This document shows, piece after piece, positions 6,792 through 15,747 of a stretch of 64,000 bases of DNA. The stretch lies in NCBI GenBank assembly GCA_026415975.1, contig JAOAFZ010000002.1, positions 113,390 through 177,389 on the forward strand. The letters are read 5' to 3'. Source of the stretch: Patescibacteria group bacterium. Its GTDB lineage: Bacteria; Patescibacteriota; Microgenomatia; UBA1406; GWC2-37-13. Within the stretch, counting starts at the first letter, position 1. Each line of letters opens with the position of its first letter. The translations under genes were made by a program, and so were the position numbers. The notes under the pieces are model-generated. The model searched no databases. It worked only from the letters and a program-made list of their open reading frames with translations, and was not told the origin of the DNA.

Positions 6792-8339
6792 TCAAGTCCG
6801 AAGAGGCTTTTCTAAAAAGCGATGAACCTTCCCTTGCATAGAGACTGCATAGGCATCATACAGCGCCATGGAATGCTCGAAGTCCACAACCCAGCTAGTC
6901 TGGCGGATGCTCCGGTAAAAACGGTTCTGGAGCATATTCCCGTGACAGTCGTAAACCTCAGGGTAACCGCGGTACCGGAGCATATTCCGGCGGTAGGCGG
7001 CAATCGCAGTACCCGCATCATGCAGGTAAGCCCCGTTTCCCGTGGCGGCATAAAGGAGTGTGAGAATCTTGATGTACTGCTGGCCCAGGTTGCTCCAGAT
7101 CGCGGAGTCCTGGTAATTCGATACGAAGGTGCGTACCCAGAAGTGATCCTTCTGCTTGACCGGTGAACCAAGCACTTTGAGGGGGAACGGCTCGTCGAGG
7201 CGCATCTTCCTAACGTAAGCAACCGTGCGCTCGAAGTATGCCGTTTCCGCTTTCCGGAGCGGGTTCAGGAATCCGGTGGTGAGTATGATCACCCAGTCAG
7301 AAGCGTATCGCCTGTCCCGGAGGGTTTCTTCCGAGAGATCATCCAGGAAGTAACCGCCTTCTTCGAACCAAAACGTGTCCACGATCCGTTTCTTGAGTTC
7401 CCGGAGCCAGGCGGCATCCAGCTCCACAATTCCGAGTTTGTTCGCCAGCCAGGAGGTGCGCCAAAACACCACGTTATCGTAAAACGCGCTGGAGCGTATC
7501 TTGGTGTCCAGGTGGGATGAGAGTTTTAAGCCGGTTCGGATCAGACCGGTCTTTTTGTCATATACCGTGCGTCGGTACCTGGCATAGAGCTGCTTGAGCG
7601 AAATGCTGTAGGTTTGCAGCATGTCCTCAGATGCATCCGATGTGTGCAGTGGGTAGTGTTTTTGCGCCTCAAATGGATAGTTTTTGAAAAAAAACTCCGG
7701 CGTCTTCATGGTATAGAGCGCATGCAGGATGCCGTAGAGCGTGTCAGATGGATACGCAAAGACGTTGATCATGGTTACCTGATGTCGCCCCGTGGGCACG
7801 ATCGTAGTAGAGCAATCGCCGGCCTGGGAGAAAGTCTCCAGCGCGTATGCCACACTCTGAAGACACTTCTTTTCGCGGATAACCCAGTCTTCATAATCGA
7901 GCGCAGTACGAGGATCCAGGAGACAGAAATAGAAAATCCCCAGATTGCGAGGATAGAACATGCTGAAATGGTCGCCGGAAATCAGGTATGGCTTGTCCGG
8001 ATCGAAACGGAGCGTGTGAATACTCCGGATAATCTCTTGTACGGTTTTTCCGTTTGCGCCCGGCGCGGGAAAGAGCGCATTCTTAAGAATATGACCGCCT
8101 GCTTTTACCCAGCTAAATCCCCGCCAGAGCGGACCATTGTTGACATGTATTCGTCCGTTTTTAAAGAGAAACAAGGTATTGCCGATAAGAGCAGAGGAGA
8201 ATACGGAACGGACTATGGTGAGCTTCCGGAATGGGTTGCTCAGGTAAATATAAAGAACGGTAATGAAAAGCAACACCAAGAAGATATACAGAAGAATAGT
8301 GAAATACAGATTAAAGACAACCGGAAATAATGAGTCCAT
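6792..8339 (-). CDS. Membrane-anchored six-hairpin glycosidase-like protein
   Basis: The 515-aa product starts with one hydrophobic anchor (residues about 6-28). The long alpha-helical body has repeated aromatic-rich helical hairpins, for example DNVVFWRTSWLANKLG and NYQDSAIWSNLGQQYIKI, as expected for the (alpha/alpha)6 barrel of glucoamylase, debranching enzyme and related families. I cannot assign a CAZy family or name the catalytic acids. TATACT (minus strand, 8346-8351) abuts an ATG at 8345 but lies 6 nt before the ATG at 8339, so 8339 is preferred. With the alpha-glucan phosphorylase and TIM-barrel protein elsewhere in the window, a role in polysaccharide turnover is plausible. Confidence 0.65.
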   Translation of the reverse strand: MDSLFPVVFNLYFTILLYIFLVLLFITVLYIYLSNPFRKLTIVRSVFSSALIGNTLFLFKNGRIHVNNGPLWRGFSWVKAGGHILKNALFPAPGANGKTVQEIIRSIHTLRFDPDKPYLISGDHFSMFYPRNLGIFYFCLLDPRTALDYEDWVIREKKCLQSVAYALETFSQAGDCSTTIVPTGRHQVTMINVFAYPSDTLYGILHALYTMKTPEFFFKNYPFEAQKHYPLHTSDASEDMLQTYSISLKQLYARYRRTVYDKKTGLIRTGLKLSSHLDTKIRSSAFYDNVVFWRTSWLANKLGIVELDAAWLRELKKRIVDTFWFEEGGYFLDDLSEETLRDRRYASDWVIILTTGFLNPLRKAETAYFERTVAYVRKMRLDEPFPLKVLGSPVKQKDHFWVRTFVSNYQDSAIWSNLGQQYIKILTLLYAATGNGAYLHDAGTAIAAYRRNMLRYRGYPEVYDCHGNMLQNRFYRSIRQTSWVVDFEHSMALYDAYAVSMQGKVHRFLEKPLRT

Positions 8340-8432
8340 CGGCATAGTATAGCGGATAGAGCTTACGTAAAAAGCCGGGAATTTGAGGATACCGAATAAA
8401 TAGCATCATTTTCGTACCCGTTCAAGTATGGG

Positions 8433-8514
8433 TGCCGGAGAGAGGACTTGAACCCCCACACCTTTCGGTATACGGTCCTAAGCCGTACGCGTCTACCAAT
8501 TCCGCCACTCCGGC
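8433..8514 (-). tRNA. tRNA-Leu (UAG anticodon)
   Basis: The minus strand reads GCCGGAG at the 5' end and CTCCGGC plus discriminator A at the 3' end, a perfect 7-bp acceptor stem. It has a D-arm GGCGGAATTGGTAGACGC, an anticodon stem-loop TACGG-CTTAGGA-CCGTA (anticodon TAG), a long variable arm and a TPsiC arm containing GGTTCAAGTCC. The variable arm and D-loop are class II leucine features. CCA is not encoded; CCC follows. Confidence 0.97.
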
Positions 8515-8546
8515 AGTAAGAGAGGGAATACTGGGTTAGAACTGTA

Positions 8547-9329
8547 TTATACCGCCCGATGCGCCTTCCGGGGTAGGGATTTTATCGCTTCGGTATGATT
8601 AGCTGTTTTATGGTTGGCGGGAGGAGCTTCACTTGTGGCGGTATCCGATGTGGGCTTAGGAGTTTCCGTGCGTTCCTCACGCGTGATCGCACGAAACATG
8701 AGGCCCATTCCCACGCCGAATAAGAGTCCTCCGGCATGGGTATACCAGGCGGTTCCCCCGATATTGTAATCAACGACGCCTAACTTTCCTGCGTGTACCA
8801 CAAACTGAGTTGCAAACCATAGCAGTATCGCGATCCACGAAGGCGCCAGGTAGGTATTACGGAAGCGCCCCGGAACCGGCAGCCAGATGGCAAGGCGTGA
8901 GCGGAACTGGTAGATCAGGTAGGTACCCGCCAGCGCGGTAATCGCCCCGGAGGCGCCGATCAACGGCAGATTGGTGAACCGCACGAGCATCATCTGAAGC
9001 ATCAGCGCCATAAAACCGGCCATCAGGAAGTACAACAGGAACGCAAGGTGCCCCAGACGATCTTCCACATGGACACCGAACAGCCAGAGGAAATATACAC
9101 TCGAGAGCACCTGAAATACATTGGCATGCAGGAATAGGGTGGTCACCGTAAGCACGAGCTCACGACCCTCCGGATTGAACAGGAGGGGAATGAGACCCCA
9201 GCGGTGAATAAAGTAGTCAAAGTCGGGCTGCGCGAGCTGGATACCGAAGACGACGAGCACAATAAAGATGATGAGCACCGTTACGTACGGAATTCTGCGG
9301 ATCGGGGTAGTATCGAATAGGGGAAGCAT
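8547..9329 (-). CDS. Rhomboid family intramembrane serine protease
   Basis: A 260-aa protein with six or more membrane helices. The rhomboid catalytic dyad is visible: S127 in [11 protein letters not shown] (GxSG) and H198 in [29 protein letters not shown] segment corresponds to the conserved helix 2 region. The enzyme would cleave single-pass membrane proteins within or near the bilayer. An open frame reaches 9362, but TATAAT (minus strand, 9339-9344) points to the ATG at 9329, 9 nt downstream. The C-terminal tail (about 45 residues) is charged and probably cytoplasmic. tRNA-Leu follows about 30 bp downstream. Confidence 0.93.
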   Translation of the reverse strand: MLPLFDTTPIRRIPYVTVLIIFIVLVVFGIQLAQPDFDYFIHRWGLIPLLFNPEGRELVLTVTTLFLHANVFQVLSSVYFLWLFGVHVEDRLGHLAFLLYFLMAGFMALMLQMMLVRFTNLPLIGASGAITALAGTYLIYQFRSRLAIWLPVPGRFRNTYLAPSWIAILLWFATQFVVHAGKLGVVDYNIGGTAWYTHAGGLLFGVGMGLMFRAITREERTETPKPTSDTATSEAPPANHKTANHTEAIKSLPRKAHRAV

Positions 9330-9507
9330 GTGTGGGGTATTATAGCGGAAAAAAGCCTCCAAATAGCGATCAAAACGCAGACTTCCGGAAATCCAACGGG
9401 AGATATCCCCGGCAATTTTGCGTTACTCCTGACCAAAGTAAACACCCCTTGCATCCGAGCCGTCTGCCCCGTATCATAGTGGCACTACAAATTATCCTCA
9501 AATATTC

Positions 9508-10332
9508 ATGGATAAAGACACTATTCCCGTACTCGCGCTCGTCATTATCGTATTTGCCGTCGGCTTCTTTTTTTTTACCAACGGCCTGAATAAAGCCCGC
9601 ACGCCGGAGATTCCCGGCGAGGCAGCTTCCGTAGACGGTACCGAACCGACAATTGCGCTGAATCTGGGCGGGAGCGGATCAGCGGGTGCAGCCGGCAGGG
9701 GATCCGCGGGGCAAGCACAGGAAGGAGAGGCCGGAGCTGACAACAACGGCGCGGGTCGCCCGGCAGACTCCGCCGATGGCAGCGCATTAGGGGCTGCGGA
9801 TGGTACAATGCAAGCTATGGCCGACAAGACTAACCGCAAACCAAACTTTACGATCGATACGTCCAAGTCGTATACCGCTGTCCTGAAAACGTCCAAGGGA
9901 ACAATTCGGATCGCCCTTAATGACGACCAGACCCCCAAGACGGTAGGGAACTTTGTGAACCTGGCAAAAGACAAGTTTTACGACGGAACGATCTTTCACC
10001 GCACTATTAAGGGCTTCATGATCCAGGGCGGTGATCCGCTGGGTACCGGCGCAGGCGGTCCAGGCTACAAATTCGAGGACGAGAAGTTCGAGGGGAAGTA
10101 CGAACGGGGAATCGTTGCCATGGCCAACGCCGGACCGAATACCAACGGCAGCCAGTTCTTTATTATGCATGCCGATTATCCGCTGCCTCCCAACTACACC
10201 ATTTTCGGCAAGGTGATCGAGGGTTTGGACGTCGTGGATGCGATTGCCACCGCTCCAACGCAACCGGGTGGCGAGGGCTCCAAGCCGGTGAATCCAGTTA
10301 AGATAGAGACAGTAGAGATTATCGAGGAGTAA
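9508..10332 (+). CDS. Membrane-anchored cyclophilin-type peptidyl-prolyl isomerase
   Basis: The 274-aa form has an N-terminal membrane helix (residues about 6-25), a low-complexity Ala/Gly/Asp linker (about 40-103), and a cyclophilin domain (about 118-272). The domain carries FHRTIKGFMIQGGDP, containing the catalytic Arg, and GSQFFIMHADYPLPPNYTIFGKV. It would catalyse proline isomerisation, anchored and facing outward. The ATG at 9508 lacks a well-placed -10 box. In contrast, TACAAT (9804-9809) lies 7 nt before an in-frame ATG at 9817, which would yield a soluble 171-aa cyclophilin lacking helix and linker. Both forms may be made. Confidence 0.93.
   Translation: MDKDTIPVLALVIIVFAVGFFFFTNGLNKARTPEIPGEAASVDGTEPTIALNLGGSGSAGAAGRGSAGQAQEGEAGADNNGAGRPADSADGSALGAADGTMQAMADKTNRKPNFTIDTSKSYTAVLKTSKGTIRIALNDDQTPKTVGNFVNLAKDKFYDGTIFHRTIKGFMIQGGDPLGTGAGGPGYKFEDEKFEGKYERGIVAMANAGPNTNGSQFFIMHADYPLPPNYTIFGKVIEGLDVVDAIATAPTQPGGEGSKPVNPVKIETVEIIEE
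9804..9809 (+). promoter_or_regulatory. Candidate internal -10 element for a short cyclophilin form
   Basis: TACAAT ends 7 nt before the in-frame ATG at 9817. This is the same geometry as the leaderless genes of the window, and it lies just where the linker ends and the enzyme domain begins. No good -35 box is visible. Confidence 0.4.
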
Positions 10333-10411
10333 TTAATACAGAAAGATAGAGTCCGCAGTCCGGAATGTACATCCGGCAAATGCAGTCTTTTCGCGGCTTT
10401 TTCTTCCGTCG

Positions 10412-11944
10412 TTACTCTTCTAAAGTAGCAGAACCCACTCGATTACCCGAACCGGTACCATTCGATCTCTGTGACGGTTTTCCGGTCACCGGCGGCGTAG
10501 CGGACGGGGTTGGCGTAGGTGAGATTCCTTTAATTACATTGTTCGTAATCTGTCGGGTGATACTCCATTTATCCGGACCATCACGGGAAACTACAATTGA
10601 CTGGCCATCTTTTGAACTTGAAATTTCCAGCGCCTCTTCGGTACTAAAGACGTAGCGGGAGATCACGTAATCATTAGCGTTGGCTGCTTCAGCGATTAAA
10701 GCCTGCATCTCGGAGAACGGGATGTCGGTGCGGAAGTTATTAGAGATTGTATCAAGAAAGGGGAGGAGTCTGGTAACGAACCCAACAGACAGGATTTTAT
10801 CTTTCACTGCTTCTATGACCAATTGCTGACGAGCTGCACGGGCAAAATCGCCACCATCTTGGAATGATTTACGAGAGCGGGCGAACTTAAGAGCGGTAGC
10901 ACCATCCATAGTTTGCATGCCTGCCTCGAACCGCAGGTGTTCGTAACGGCATGGGTATGCCTTTAGTGGGTCCTCTTCGGCGAGCTTCTGAAACTCTTCC
11001 TCGGTGTAGTCTTCTACAGGTCGGCTTTCGTATTCCTTTTTTTCTTCTTCGTTCATGGCATCAAGTTTTTCCTGATAGGATTTGAGCTCGTCAGGGGTCA
11101 TGGTAGGCTTGGGCTTGCGGCCGCAGAGGTTATCTTCTTCGCCGGCGATGGGGTAGTAATAGTCATCAAAAGCGCGTTGTACATTCACCTCGATTCCACC
11201 GAGAGTGTCTATAATCTCGGTAAAGCCATCAAAATCCACCCCGACGAAATAATCAGGGCGAATTCCGGTGATATCCTGCACTTTATCTTTTAGGAGTTCC
11301 TGTGCCCGGTCTTTTCCCTGATATTTTTTGGGAAGACTCGGGTAGTTGTTCGGATAGAGGCCTATTTGGTATAGTGCATTGATTTTTGTGAAGTACGTTT
11401 CATCGTTGTCCTGGAGCGGCACCCGGACCCAAAGATCGCGGGGAATAGAGAACAGGATTACCTTTTTCTCCTTTTTGTTGATATGCGCCATGATTATAGT
11501 ATCCGTCAGATATGCACCGTCGTGGCTTGCGCCTCCGTAGCCGGTTATGAGTACATTCAGGGTGTGACGTTCTTCGGGATTTTTTGTATTCAGGACGACG
11601 GGGCTTTGTGCATTGGTATCTATTTTGACTTTTTTATAGATAGAAAACAGTTTGATTCCAAAAAAAATTATGCCTACTGCAATGAAAGTTGCTCCAAGGA
11701 GTAAAATAAGATTGCGATACGGAAGCCCAAGAAACCGGAAATTTCCGCCACGACCAAAGCTCCCCACACCAGAACGGCCTCCTCCACTGTCTCTACCCCT
11801 TCCCGACTCGCCGCCACTAAGGTACCGTAAACGTTTCTGAACCCTACGGGAACTTCGTACAGGCTGATCGTTACGAGTGGTCGCTTTCCGGACGTGGAAG
11901 CGAGAAGACCGGACTGGGATTTTCTTGATCGTAAAAGAGTCCAT
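10412..11944 (-). CDS. LytR-CpsA-Psr (LCP) family cell-wall polymer ligase
   Basis: The 510-aa product has a basic, Gly-rich cytoplasmic N-terminus (1-80), one membrane helix (about 80-105) and an extracytoplasmic LCP domain. LCP landmarks are LNVLITGYGGASHDGAYLTDTIIMAHI, VILFSIPRDLWVRVP with the phosphate-binding Arg, GIRPDYFVGVDFDGFTEIIDTLGGIEV, and LKFARSRKSFQDGGDFARAARQQ. LCP enzymes transfer polyprenyl-linked glycopolymers to peptidoglycan. The domain carries an acidic Lys/Glu-rich insert of about 50 residues before CRYEHLRFEAG, longer than usual. The C-terminus is a Pro/Thr tail. The -10 box is weaker than most (AATTAT 5 nt before ATG). Confidence 0.94.
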   Translation of the reverse strand: MDSFTIKKIPVRSSRFHVRKATTRNDQPVRSSRRVQKRLRYLSGGESGRGRDSGGGRSGVGSFGRGGNFRFLGLPYRNLILLLGATFIAVGIIFFGIKLFSIYKKVKIDTNAQSPVVLNTKNPEERHTLNVLITGYGGASHDGAYLTDTIIMAHINKKEKKVILFSIPRDLWVRVPLQDNDETYFTKINALYQIGLYPNNYPSLPKKYQGKDRAQELLKDKVQDITGIRPDYFVGVDFDGFTEIIDTLGGIEVNVQRAFDDYYYPIAGEEDNLCGRKPKPTMTPDELKSYQEKLDAMNEEEKKEYESRPVEDYTEEEFQKLAEEDPLKAYPCRYEHLRFEAGMQTMDGATALKFARSRKSFQDGGDFARAARQQLVIEAVKDKILSVGFVTRLLPFLDTISNNFRTDIPFSEMQALIAEAANANDYVISRYVFSTEEALEISSSKDGQSIVVSRDGPDKWSITRQITNNVIKGISPTPTPSATPPVTGKPSQRSNGTGSGNRVGSATLEE

Positions 11945-12097
11945 AGCGGATAATTCCCTTGTTGATATGCTACATAATACACACTAAGCTCCATACAATG
12001 ACAGTCAGATATCCCCGTAGATTATATGGTGCGAGTGTTTATTATACCCGGCGGGACGATGCGTGTGTGATACAATTGAAATTCTGGAAATCAAATA

Positions 12098-12185
12098 GGA
12101 AGTGTGCGAGAGTGGTTGAATCGGCACGCCTGGAAAGCGTGTATATGCCAAAAGCGTATCGAGGGTTCGAATCCCTCCACTTCCG
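12098..12185 (+). tRNA. tRNA-Ser (GGA anticodon)
   Basis: GGAAGTG pairs with CACTTCC across an 88-nt class II tRNA. The anticodon stem-loop is CACGC-CTGGAAA-GCGTG (anticodon GGA), followed by a long variable arm and a TPsiC arm GAGGGTTCGAATCCCTC. CCA is not encoded. An ORF reads straight through it, but that frame is meaningful only from 12220. Confidence 0.97.
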
Positions 12186-12219
12186 CCCACGCAACCTAGT
12201 CAGTGATATACTACATCAT

Positions 12220-12804
12220 ATGACCCGCAAATCCACCGTTTCTCCGGTACTGCGCATATTTGCCGCCGGTATTGATCTAGCTCTGATCGTGCTCGCATCG
12301 GGTTTAGTATCTTTTGCTGTCATTCTGCAAACCGGGTATAGCACAGATACTGTCCGGTTTTCCGTGTGCCAAGAAGAACGTTCCCGTAGCTTCGTGGGAT
12401 GCGATGAATACCGTCGCCAGTTTGAATCGGCCAATGCTTATTCCGCGCTGGCTACACTCACTATTGCTTTGCTGTATCTGACCGGTCTTCCGCTCATCTG
12501 GGGAAAGACCCTTGGACAGGCTGTAATGGGAATAAGACTACAACCTATACATGGCAAACTTACTTTTTCCCATATGTTGCTGCGGGAAGTACCCCTTATC
12601 ATATACCTATCGCTTCAGGCACTCCTGGTTCTGCTCTGGATCGAGAGCGATCGAACAATTCGCGAACCGCCTTTTGCCTCAGCATTTCTTCTTTTGGGAT
12701 ATGCTATTGCCGGAACAATATACGCCCTCCGGACTCCTGAGGGGAGTTTTCCGCATGATATCCTGAGCGGTGTAAGGACTGTTAGGATTTCGTCGGCGCA
12801 GTAA
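12220..12804 (+). CDS. RDD family membrane protein
   Basis: A 194-aa protein with four hydrophobic segments. RDD features are the first-helix Asp (AAGIDLALIVLASG), the GKTLGQAVMGIRL motif after the second helix pair, and the terminal PHDILSGVRTV. The frame is open upstream through tRNA-Ser, but TATACT (12207-12212) lies 7 nt before the ATG at 12220, which also matches the family start. The loop between helices 1 and 2 contains two cysteines (VCQEERSRSFVGCDE) that may form a disulfide. Function of the family is poorly known; transport or membrane assembly roles have been proposed. Confidence 0.85.
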   Translation: MTRKSTVSPVLRIFAAGIDLALIVLASGLVSFAVILQTGYSTDTVRFSVCQEERSRSFVGCDEYRRQFESANAYSALATLTIALLYLTGLPLIWGKTLGQAVMGIRLQPIHGKLTFSHMLLREVPLIIYLSLQALLVLLWIESDRTIREPPFASAFLLLGYAIAGTIYALRTPEGSFPHDILSGVRTVRISSAQ

Positions 12805-12877
12805 CCCGCAAACCTCACATTATTGTTTAGGACTAATACCTAGTGAGTTCGGTGGCATTGGTTTTGTGAATACTATT

Positions 12878-12906
12878 TTGATTAATACATATCTTTTATG
12901 TATAAT
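12878..12906 (+). promoter_or_regulatory. Sigma70-type promoter of the LAGLIDADG gene
   Basis: TTGATT (12878-12883), a 17-bp spacer and a consensus TATAAT (12901-12906) end 8 nt before the ATG at 12915, predicting a transcript with almost no 5' leader. Confidence 0.75.
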
Positions 12907-12914
12907 TATGTCCT

Positions 12915-14687
12915 ATGTCGGAAGTTCTAAAGATTTATACAGGACACGAACGGTACGAACAGCAGGTGATCCCGTACTGGCTCTATCGGTCAAAACCGAA
13001 AAAACCACCGTCGACATCTTTCCCTTACGAAAATCCGGCGGAACCTCCTGACAACGGAATTGTTACTCAACCCTACGGGTTCGAGGCATATCAGAGACGA
13101 TTTAATCAGGAACTCTCATCTGAACATGCAACGGTTTATAGAGGCTATCTTGCCGAGATGACACAGAATGAAATTGCCGAAAATTACGGATTGCGCCAGG
13201 AAAGAGTTGCTGAAATATCTGAAATTCTCAAAGAAAAGGGCTACCTGCCCGATGAAATTGATAATGATTTGACCTTTCTTGATGCCATACGCGCATCGGC
13301 TCTCCAGGGCAAAACTCCGATAGAAATTGCAAATGAAATACGACAGCGTCCCGAAACCGTACTTACGGTCCTCTGTAAGCTAGTAAGAACCTGTGCGCTT
13401 CGGCGTTCACGCAGTGTAACCGACGAAACGATCATCTGGCTTCGTGCTATCGGCTCAAAAAATGGAGAGATCGAAAATATCCTGAATTTATCAGAATATC
13501 AAGTCCACCGATATATCAAACGGTTGCGGAAAGAAGGAAAGCTCCCAAGCGCACGGATTAAGCACGAACCCGACCCTGAATTCTGGAATATGTCCCGTCT
13601 GTCCCCCGATAGTGCTTACGTGCTGGGATTATTTATTGCAGATGGTCACCTGTCGATACGGGGGGATGAGATTAATATATGGGGCAGATTAAACGACGAT
13701 AACCTAAACCTTTTTCGGTATCTAGCTTTTGTATCGGGTGCCGTACTACGGGAGTATAAAGAAAAGAATCCTGTTGTGGGTATATGTGTCTCACGCACTG
13801 ATGTAGTAAAACGGTTTCGCGAGATGGGATTCGAACATAATAAAGACTTTACTGCCAAGATCCCAGATTGTGTATTCACGGAGGCACCCGAAATGCTGCC
13901 GCATGTCATTCGCGGTATTTTTGACGGTGACGGGAGTGTATTTATTCCCAGCCAATATAACAATCTGCGGGCGACGTTTGCGACATGTTCGCCGTCATTG
14001 ATAAGGCAACTCACATTCCTTCTTAAAGCAATGGGGATAGAATGTAGACTTAGAAAGTCACCCGAGGAAATGGAGGAGGCACTTAAAGCATACCAGATCT
14101 TCGGGAAAAAAGAGGCAAAAGCAGCCAGATGGAATGTTCAAAACGCTGTTAGTATCCAATGGTCGTACCTACTTGCATTATACCGTCTTATGTACCAACA
14201 TCCACGAAGTAGAGTTACATGTTTGCACAGGAAAAGAGCTCTATTTGAGGCAGAATTATTATATGAAGGTGACATTCGCGATATGCGATACACCCGCGGC
14301 TTTGAATCACACCTCCACGGGTATATCCGACAAGGTTTTCCGCCGAGTGCAGCGGAAGAACTTCTTAAAATCCGTGCTGCTGTAGGGGAAAGAACACGGT
14401 CATCGCGCAGAATAATACAGCTTTCTCTGTGGCCCGATCAGGATCCTCCCAAAAAAAAGGTTCGACGATCTACGCGTAAATACACAGAGCAACCTCTATC
14501 TCCTGACCAGGATCGAACGGACTCAGGGAGTCCGGAATTTTCAGCCGAGGTAGGTATCAGAAATAGCGATACGGGGAAAAAGCCGGTGCAAAAAAAATGG
14601 GAGCCGGGAACAATACCCGAAGATGTAGATGGCTGGCGTTCCTTGGCAAAATATTATTTGGAATGGAAGGAAACAATAGGTCTTTAA
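12915..14687 (+). CDS. LAGLIDADG homing-endonuclease-like protein with three N-terminal HTH segments
   Basis: A 590-aa free-standing protein. Residues about 75-205 hold three helix-turn-helix-like segments: EMTQNEIAENYGLRQERVAE, GKTPIEIANEIRQRPETVL, and KNGEIENILNLSEYQVHRYI. Residues 225-390 form a two-repeat LAGLIDADG domain, VLGLFIADG (236-244) and IRGIFDGDG (332-340), with the metal-binding Asp kept at 243 and 339, so nuclease activity is plausible. The 200-residue C-terminus is basic, ends EWKETIGL, and is unassigned. Intein splice junction residues are absent and no host gene is interrupted, so it is neither an intein nor obviously intron-borne. It may be a domesticated DNA-binding regulator (compare WhiA) or a solo homing nuclease. 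Confidence 0.85.
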   Translation: MSEVLKIYTGHERYEQQVIPYWLYRSKPKKPPSTSFPYENPAEPPDNGIVTQPYGFEAYQRRFNQELSSEHATVYRGYLAEMTQNEIAENYGLRQERVAEISEILKEKGYLPDEIDNDLTFLDAIRASALQGKTPIEIANEIRQRPETVLTVLCKLVRTCALRRSRSVTDETIIWLRAIGSKNGEIENILNLSEYQVHRYIKRLRKEGKLPSARIKHEPDPEFWNMSRLSPDSAYVLGLFIADGHLSIRGDEINIWGRLNDDNLNLFRYLAFVSGAVLREYKEKNPVVGICVSRTDVVKRFREMGFEHNKDFTAKIPDCVFTEAPEMLPHVIRGIFDGDGSVFIPSQYNNLRATFATCSPSLIRQLTFLLKAMGIECRLRKSPEEMEEALKAYQIFGKKEAKAARWNVQNAVSIQWSYLLALYRLMYQHPRSRVTCLHRKRALFEAELLYEGDIRDMRYTRGFESHLHGYIRQGFPPSAAEELLKIRAAVGERTRSSRRIIQLSLWPDQDPPKKKVRRSTRKYTEQPLSPDQDRTDSGSPEFSAEVGIRNSDTGKKPVQKKWEPGTIPEDVDGWRSLAKYYLEWKETIGL

Positions 14688-14822
14688 AAAAGGGCGGATT
14701 CCGGGAAAGCTATGTGATTGATTTTTCACGCAATGAGTCATGCAAGGGATAGCCGACAGGGAAACACATCCCATATCGAATCGTACAGGCAGAACGTATA
14801 TAATGATGAAAAACATTGCAGT

Positions 14823-15746
14823 ATGGATTTTGACGTAACTCCTGAAACCAACACTTATCCTTCGTATCCGCGCATGACGGGTTCTTCCGATTTGTCTGGA
14901 GGCATGAATTCCGGTTCACTTGATCCAACGGTATATGCCGGTGCCGAAACCGGAACTGATGGCGAAAAAAAGAAAGGGCCAAACCTCTTTTTATTCGGTG
15001 CAATCGCAGTGATTGCACTGACGACCATCATCACTATCGGGTTTTTTATGTACCTGAATTCGCAAGGAGCACATGCTGACACCAATGAACAGGACATTAC
15101 TCTGGGGGAAGAACTGGCAGAATCACGTCCCCGTATACGGGCCACACAGGGACCCTCTCCTACGCTGGTTCTTCCTACAATTCCCCGTTCCCCGACACCA
15201 ACTCCGATCGGTGTTACAAATATTCCTACCCCGACTATTCATCGCTCAGATCTGAATAACGCTCTTATTGCAATGAGCGGAACCCCCGTGCAGGCACGAA
15301 ATAAATGGGAAATTATCTTCACAAAAGGAACATACTCCTCACGGGACTTTTCAGGATCTGCCGTGAAGAAAGTTACCGGCACCTTGTTTACCCCTATTGC
15401 AAAAGGCAAAATGGTTTGCATTGCAGCTGATCAGACTTTTTTTAACCGCAAGGTAAGCGAAACAACAATTGCACGGCTTTGCGACGAAAACACTCCCACT
15501 CCGGTAACACGACGGCTTAATTGTACACCCTATAATCCTGCTACCGGCATCCAGGTTTCTGCCGAACTGTTTCCCGGTGATTCCTGCGATGATCCCAATG
15601 CAACAGTTGCCGTAGGAGAAACGTATGTAATGGCGGTCCGGGTTTGGTACAACTGCAAGGGAAATCAGCAGGCATCTACCGTACCTGAATCGTGGTGTGA
15701 AGATTCCCGGGAAGTTTTTTCGTATGACCTAACATACACGAATTAA
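14823..15746 (+). CDS. Membrane-anchored Cys-containing extracytoplasmic protein (paralogue A)
   Basis: The 307-aa product has an N-terminal cytoplasmic segment, one membrane helix (about 59-82), a Pro/Thr linker (about 105-140) and a C-terminal domain with seven cysteines. The C-terminal layout (KGKMVCIA..., IARLCDENT, LNCTPYNPATGIQV, ELFPGDSCDDP, VRVWYNC, SWCEDSREV) is shared with the next gene, marking tandem paralogues. The longer open frame starts at 14718; TATAAT near 14801 fits the ATG at 14823 with a short leader of about 10 nt. The domain is unrecognised; disulfides outside the cell are likely given the DsbA gene in the window. Confidence 0.7.
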   Translation: MDFDVTPETNTYPSYPRMTGSSDLSGGMNSGSLDPTVYAGAETGTDGEKKKGPNLFLFGAIAVIALTTIITIGFFMYLNSQGAHADTNEQDITLGEELAESRPRIRATQGPSPTLVLPTIPRSPTPTPIGVTNIPTPTIHRSDLNNALIAMSGTPVQARNKWEIIFTKGTYSSRDFSGSAVKKVTGTLFTPIAKGKMVCIAADQTFFNRKVSETTIARLCDENTPTPVTRRLNCTPYNPATGIQVSAELFPGDSCDDPNATVAVGETYVMAVRVWYNCKGNQQASTVPESWCEDSREVFSYDLTYTN

Positions 15747-15747
15747 T

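Noticed and set aside
11959-12804. A 281-codon frame reading through tRNA-Ser into the RDD protein
   Set aside because: The first 87 codons cross the tRNA gene; the promoter and family start place the true gene at 12220.
12915-14687. Intein or group I intron interpretation of the LAGLIDADG protein
   Set aside because: No splice-junction Cys/Ser...His-Asn pattern, no split host protein on either side, and its own promoter directly before the ATG.
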